Shown here piece by piece: positions 59,815 to 64,000 of a stretch of 64,000 nt of DNA (the first letter of the stretch is position 1; each line of letters opens with the position of its first letter). Below the pieces are notes generated by a model. That model was not told the DNA's origin. It searched no databases and worked only from the letters and a program-made list of their open reading frames with translations. A program made the translations under genes and the position numbers. This stretch comes from Harmothoe impar (Eukaryota > Annelida > Polychaeta > Phyllodocida > Polynoidae): NCBI GenBank assembly GCA_947462335.1, contig OX381713.1, forward strand, positions 20,576,381 to 20,640,380, read 5' to 3'.

Positions 59815-62800
59815 ATGGCAGCCTCCGTACGCCGGTTTGTTTGTGTTTCTCTAGCCATATTTTTCCTGATATGCCTTTCTACTTTAGTTTCAAGCCATGG
59901 GCATGAGCACGGGCATGGACACGCCCACGGGGGAGACCAACCGGCTCATTTCAAATACTCAAAACAGGCAAATGAAGCCCCGAATGCGGGAGATGGACAT
60001 GCCCACGAACACGGCCACGGTCATGCCCACGATCACGGCCACGGTCATGCCCACGATCACGGCCACGGTCATGCCCACGATCACGGTCACGGCCACGCTC
60101 ATGATGAACCCGCTCATTCTAAATACTCCAAAGAGGCAAATGAAGGACACGGCCATGCCCACGACCACGGCCATGCCCACGATCACGGCCATGATGACCA
60201 CCATCATGATGCTGAGCCCACAAAGAAGGCCACAGGAGCTAGGAAGGACCAGGGATTGGCGCTGTGGATTCAGGCTATTGGCTCTACCGCCCTCATCAGT
60301 GCTGCACCTGTTCTCATCCTCTGCTTTATCCCCATCCACAACGCCAATGAGCGCCAGCCACTCCTCAAGGTAACTATTCAATGATTGTAACAGTAATGAG
60401 AAAATGAGCTAGTCGAAGTGAGTGAACAGCGAGAAAAATGATGAGTCTGGTACCGCCTACCTAGGTCGAGAAACCCACCTCTTCCCTCCGTTCAGTTCGA
60501 GCCTCTACGATCTACGGCTACCGGGTTAGGCCTTCCATAAGGGGGGCCCTTGATGGGGGGGTCCCCATGTCGCATGTCGGTTTTAAGAAATGGCCATGTC
60601 GCATGTCTATGTCGCTAAAAAATGCTCATGTCCCATGTCGATTTTAAGACCTGTCCATGTCCCATGTCACTATGATTTTAAGCCTCATGTCGCATGTCAC
60701 TAGGCCTCATGTCGCATGTCGAATTTAAGAAATGGCCATGTCGCCATGTCGAATTTAGGGGTCTAGGGCCATATAAGGGAGTGATCATTTTTTATCAACA
60801 GGGGGGGGGGGGGGGTTGGTTTGGGGGGGGGGGGCAAAAAAATTTGGACCCCTTGACCGGGGGGGGTGTAAAAAATTTGGACCCCTCTTGGGGGGGGGGG
60901 GGTCAAAAAAATTTAACCTGTTTTGGGCCAAAAAGCCCGCGCGTTACTATGCTTCAAAGGGCCCGCGCGCGCGCCGATTTCCGACCCATAGGGGGGGGGG
61001 GTAAAAAATTTTGACCCGTTGACCGGGGGGGGTGAAAAAAATTTCGCGCGCTCCGCGCGGAAAACCACCCCCCCCCCCCCCTGTTGTTAAAAAATGATCA
61101 CTCCCTAAGCAGGGTATAAGGATAAATATAAAGAGCGTACAGATACCGTAAAGTACCGGTATGTGAACAGAGAGCAAGTGATTCTGTAATAGAGTGCTTC
61201 AGTAAACAGCCAGTGAGAGAAAAAGACTTGTCAGTGAGTGAGCAAGAGTAAAATGATGAGTTAGCGAACAGCCAGTGAGGGGAGAGATTCAGTAAATAGC
61301 CAGTGACAGAACGAGTAAGAGACTGAGTTAGTGAATAGAATAGTCAGTGAGGGAATGAGTAAGGATGGATCAGTGAAGTGAACAGCAAGTGATTGAATGA
61401 GTAGTAGTATGAGTCAGTAAACAACTAATGAGCAAATGAGTAAGAGTATGAGGCAGTGAACAGCCAGTGAGGGAATGAGTATTAAAGACGACAACTTTCT
61501 GAACAGCCAGTGCGGTATGAGGAGAAGAGTCAGTGTAGACCAGTACAAACAGTAAGAAAATGGGACAGGAAACAAGTAGTGAGGTAATACGTAAGAGGAT
61601 GACACTGAACAGCCAGCAAGAGAATGAATCAATGAACAGCCAATGAGGGAACCAGTAAGAAAATGTGTTAGGGAACAATCGGTGAGGCAATGAGTAAGAG
61701 AATGAGTCAATAAACAACCTGTAAGGAGTAAGTGAATGAGTCAGTTTAACCGCCAGTGAGAGAATGAGGGAATGGGAAAACAAATGAGGGAATGGGTAAG
61801 AGAATGAGGCAGTGAACAGCCATTGAGGGAATGAGCAAGATAATGAGTCAGGGGACAGCCAGTGAAGGTGTGAGTAAGAGAACAAGTTAGAGAACTGAAC
61901 AGCCAGTGAGGCAATAAGTCTGTGAACAGCTCGTGAAGAAATAAGTAAATCAGCGAACAATTGCACAAGAGCAGTGAGAGAATGTAACTTTTGCATGAGC
62001 GATAGGGAAACTATTGTACTATGTTGCCCATCAATATGAATCCTATTTCCCCCCATTGCAGAAGCCATCTCAAAGAGGATGAAACTCTACACATGTATTC
62101 TTATCTTGTAGGTTCTGTTGGCCTTTGCCTCTGGTGGTCTGCTGGGAGATGCTTTCCTTCACCTGATCCCTCACGCCCTGATGCCCCACGACCACACAGA
62201 GGAGGGTCATGGACACTCACACAGCCACGCGCACTCCCACGGGGGCGAAGAGGGACATGCGCACGGCCACGACATGGGTGTTGGTCTGTGGGTGCTCGGT
62301 GGAATCATCGCTTTCCTGTGTGTGGAGAAGTTTGTGCGATGTGTTAAAGGCTCACACGGTCATTCACATGCCGCCCCCAAAAAGGAGGCCGAAAAGAAGG
62401 ACAGCAAAGTGAAGGGTGACAAGAAGAAGGATGAAAAGAAGGGGGAGGAGAAGAAGGAGGTAGCTGAAGTGGCAGGTATGTGTCAGCCATTTGTTAAGAG
62501 TGTTTTGGTCTAGAAACTAAAATGGTGACTCATAGTCATAGTTAAATGTTTGCACTTTAACCAAGAAAACTCTTTACAATGACTCTCCACTTTGTGAATA
62601 TTGGTCTCTGAAACTCACTTTAACCTTTCCCATCAAATTCGTCTTGAACAGCTTTAACAAAATTACAAGATATGTGTGCCCAACCGTACCTGCATATTTT
62701 CATCATGTTTCTAAATATGAAACCCAATTTAAGCCTGATGATCTGTAAGGGGAAAAAAATTGGTATTTAATGCATAATAGAATTAGCAACACAAATATTA

Positions 62801-63866
62801 AAGGACCATCTTTAAACTGTTGCAGGTGACATCAAGGTGTCTGGTTACTTGAATCTGGCCGCCGACTTTACACACAACTTCACCGACGGTTTGGCCATCG
62901 GCGCATCCTACCGTGCCGGTCACTCAATCGGCGTTGTCACCACAATCGCCGTCCTACTCCACGAAGTGCCGCATGAAATCGGGGACTTTGCCATCCTCAT
63001 TCAGTCGGGCTGCTCTAAAAAGAAGGTAGGTTCTCAGCATATTTACATTAGCATAAATTCCTGCATATATTATTGGCCTAATCTGCATGTAAGCTGCTTC
63101 CCCAGCTTTGACACATCCTATAAGTTGCACAGAGGGTCTGATTATGGCGACTTAGATACTGCAGTATACTTCTAAAGACTTTCGCGTATGCCGCACCCTT
63201 TTGATCAAGTTTTGTATCATATTAAATCTGGATTTTATCCGGGTCAATTGAAATTTGGTGCAAGTAAACCAATTTATACGTTCACGTTCATGTCGTTCAT
63301 ACTACTGTAGCCATATTTACAGGACACTAGTTTAAGTGTTAGTAGTAACAAAATTATGTGCTGTGAACCCAGTCATATGACGTGTAATATTCTTAAAGAA
63401 AAAGTGCAATTGAGTTTTTACCACTGGATCAATTTGTTTGAAATACATTTTTACTGAAACAATGAAAAATAGGACAAAAGTACACCCCTCATAATCATTT
63501 AAAAATGGTAAAAAAGAAAAGAAAAAGGAAAAGCCCTATGGATATAGATATTTATATAATATGTTTTGGTGGGACGAGGTATTTATATATATTTTTTGTT
63601 CCTCACAGGCCATGATGCTGCAGGTGAGCACGGCTCTCGGTGCCATGCTGGGAACCGTCATCAGTCTGTTAGCCGAGGGTGGCGTGGGCGCGGCCGCGAC
63701 CGTCTGGGTCCTCCCCTTCACAGCCGGCGGGTTCATCTACATCGCCACCGTCTCCGTCATCCCAGAGCTCCTCGAGGGCGAGACCAAAATGTGGCAGTCG
63801 ATCAAAGAGATAATAGCCTTATTAATGGGAGTAGGCATGATGATTTTGATAGCTGCCTTTGAATAA
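59815..63866 (+). CDS. SLC39A7: SLC39A7/ZIP7-type zinc transporter (4 exons)
   Basis: Exons 59815-60369, 62112-62475, 62826-63025, 63609-63866 join in frame to 458 aa (human ZIP7 is 469). ZIP7 (HKE4, Drosophila Catsup) releases zinc from ER/Golgi to cytosol. A signal peptide ([20 protein letters not shown]) precedes a long His-rich lumenal region of HGHGHAHD repeats. TM1 is [22 protein letters not shown]2 [20 protein letters not shown], followed by a His-rich and Lys-rich cytosolic loop. The LIV-1 metal site motifs HNFTDG and [10 protein letters not shown] lie in exon 3. Exon 4 encodes the last membrane segments and ends AAFE. A second in-frame ATG at 59776 would add 13 residues before the signal peptide; 59815 (CAACATGG) is preferred. 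ZIP13 is less likely given the His-rich repeats. Confidence 0.93.
60000..60112 (+). repeat. 24-bp coding tandem repeat, His-rich
   Basis: About four units of GGTCATGCCCACGATCACGG, each with CCAC added, encoding GHAHDHGH in the SLC39A7 lumenal domain. Copy number is probably polymorphic. Confidence 0.8.
60560..60765. repeat. CATGTCGCATGTCG tandem repeat, SLC39A7 intron 1
   Basis: Irregular units of CATGTCGCATGTCG spaced by TTTTAAGAAATGGC-like linkers. Confidence 0.7.
60777..61105. repeat. poly-G MITE, complete young copy, SLC39A7 intron 1
   Basis: GGGAGTGATCATTTTTTATC.. to ..TTAAAAAATGATCACTCCC with TAA on both sides (60774-60776, 61106-61108). G runs of 12, 11 and 12 and the AAAAAGCCCGCGCGTTACTA core. 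Very close to the copy at 23415. Confidence 0.78.
61190..61985. repeat. degenerate GTGAACAGCCAGTGAGGGAATGA minisatellite
   Basis: About 25 imperfect copies of a unit of roughly 20-40 bp (GTGAACAGCCAGTGAGGGAA with TGAGTAAGAGAATGAGTCA spacers) filling the second half of SLC39A7 intron 1. The minus-strand Leu/Ser/His-rich 232-codon ORF is an artefact of this array. Confidence 0.8.
63050..63210. repeat. TATAAGYYGCACC repeat in SLC39A7 intron 3
   Basis: TGCATGTAAGCTGCTTCCCC, CCTATAAGTTGCACAGAGGG, TACTGCAGTATACTTC, GCGTATGCCGCACCC: another member of the family at 40700 and 51210. Confidence 0.45.
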
Positions 63867-64000
63867 TAGCATCTGAGCGTAGGAGGACATATAGGTTTAA
63901 AGATAGCGATACATCTGTGAGAGGGTATTATCTCGCCACGTTTTCTCTCTTTGAGTGTTTTTTTTGATTATTGATTTAATACGCAGCTGAATTCATCATT

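Noticed and set aside
59897..60381. Met/Thr- and Val/Met-rich ORFs over SLC39A7 exon 1
   Set aside because: Alternative frames of the 24-bp His-repeat coding sequence.
61370..62068. 232-codon minus-strand ORF rich in Leu, Ser, His
   Set aside because: It reads through the GTGAACAGCCAGTGAGGGAA minisatellite in SLC39A7 intron 1 and has no domain-like features.

Overview
This window is nuclear DNA from an animal. It carries spliced metazoan genes with GT-AG introns of roughly 0.2-6 kb, AATAAA signals, and a dense load of transposons and inverted-repeat (MITE-like) elements. The gene content and the repeat style (TIR elements in most introns, an intact DIRS, an intact Jockey/CR1/L2-type LINE, a gypsy element) suggest a marine invertebrate, perhaps a deuterostome. 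I cannot name the species from sequence alone. All gene names come from protein features I recognise; no database was consulted.

Layout, left to right. (1) 1-8178: minus-strand Ty3/gypsy retrotransposon with gag, pol and the complete 5' LTR; the 3' LTR lies off the left edge. (2) 9932-11051 (+): last three exons of TRMT112, the methyltransferase activator; its first exon is not in the window. (3) 11.4-12.5 kb: nested hairpin repeats. (4) 16937-18082 (-): intronless ELAV/Hu-type RNA-binding protein with an unusual glycine-rich hinge, probably with a noncoding first exon near 20.35 kb. (5) 20.6-25.2 kb: repeat-rich interval with minisatellites, inverted-repeat elements and four copies of a poly-G MITE. 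(6) 26154-26558 (-): TMEM203. (7) 28886-31756 (+): LINE with intact endonuclease and reverse transcriptase. (8) 33641-47718 (+): NDOR1, 15 exons, 600 aa. Its last intron hosts a complete DIRS retrotransposon (41729-47357) whose ends, internal complementary region and insertion core can be read to the base. (9) 49544-58329 (-): GEMIN4, 15 coding exons, 1065 aa, convergent with NDOR1. (10) 59815-63866 (+): SLC39A7/ZIP7-type zinc transporter, 4 exons, head to head with GEMIN4 across a short shared promoter.

The host genes are housekeeping genes: tRNA/rRNA/protein methylation (TRMT112), cytosolic Fe-S assembly electron supply (NDOR1), snRNP assembly (GEMIN4), ER zinc release (SLC39A7) and an ER membrane protein (TMEM203). 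They do not form a single pathway. TMEM203 and NDOR1 are divergent neighbours, as in human 9q34.3, so this small linkage looks ancient.

The most informative observations are the complete DIRS architecture inside NDOR1, a family of TWA-flanked MITEs with very long G runs, the probable -1 frameshift in the gypsy element, the ELAV protein with an hnRNP-like low-complexity hinge, and a tandem array in GEMIN4 that duplicates a 3' splice site.
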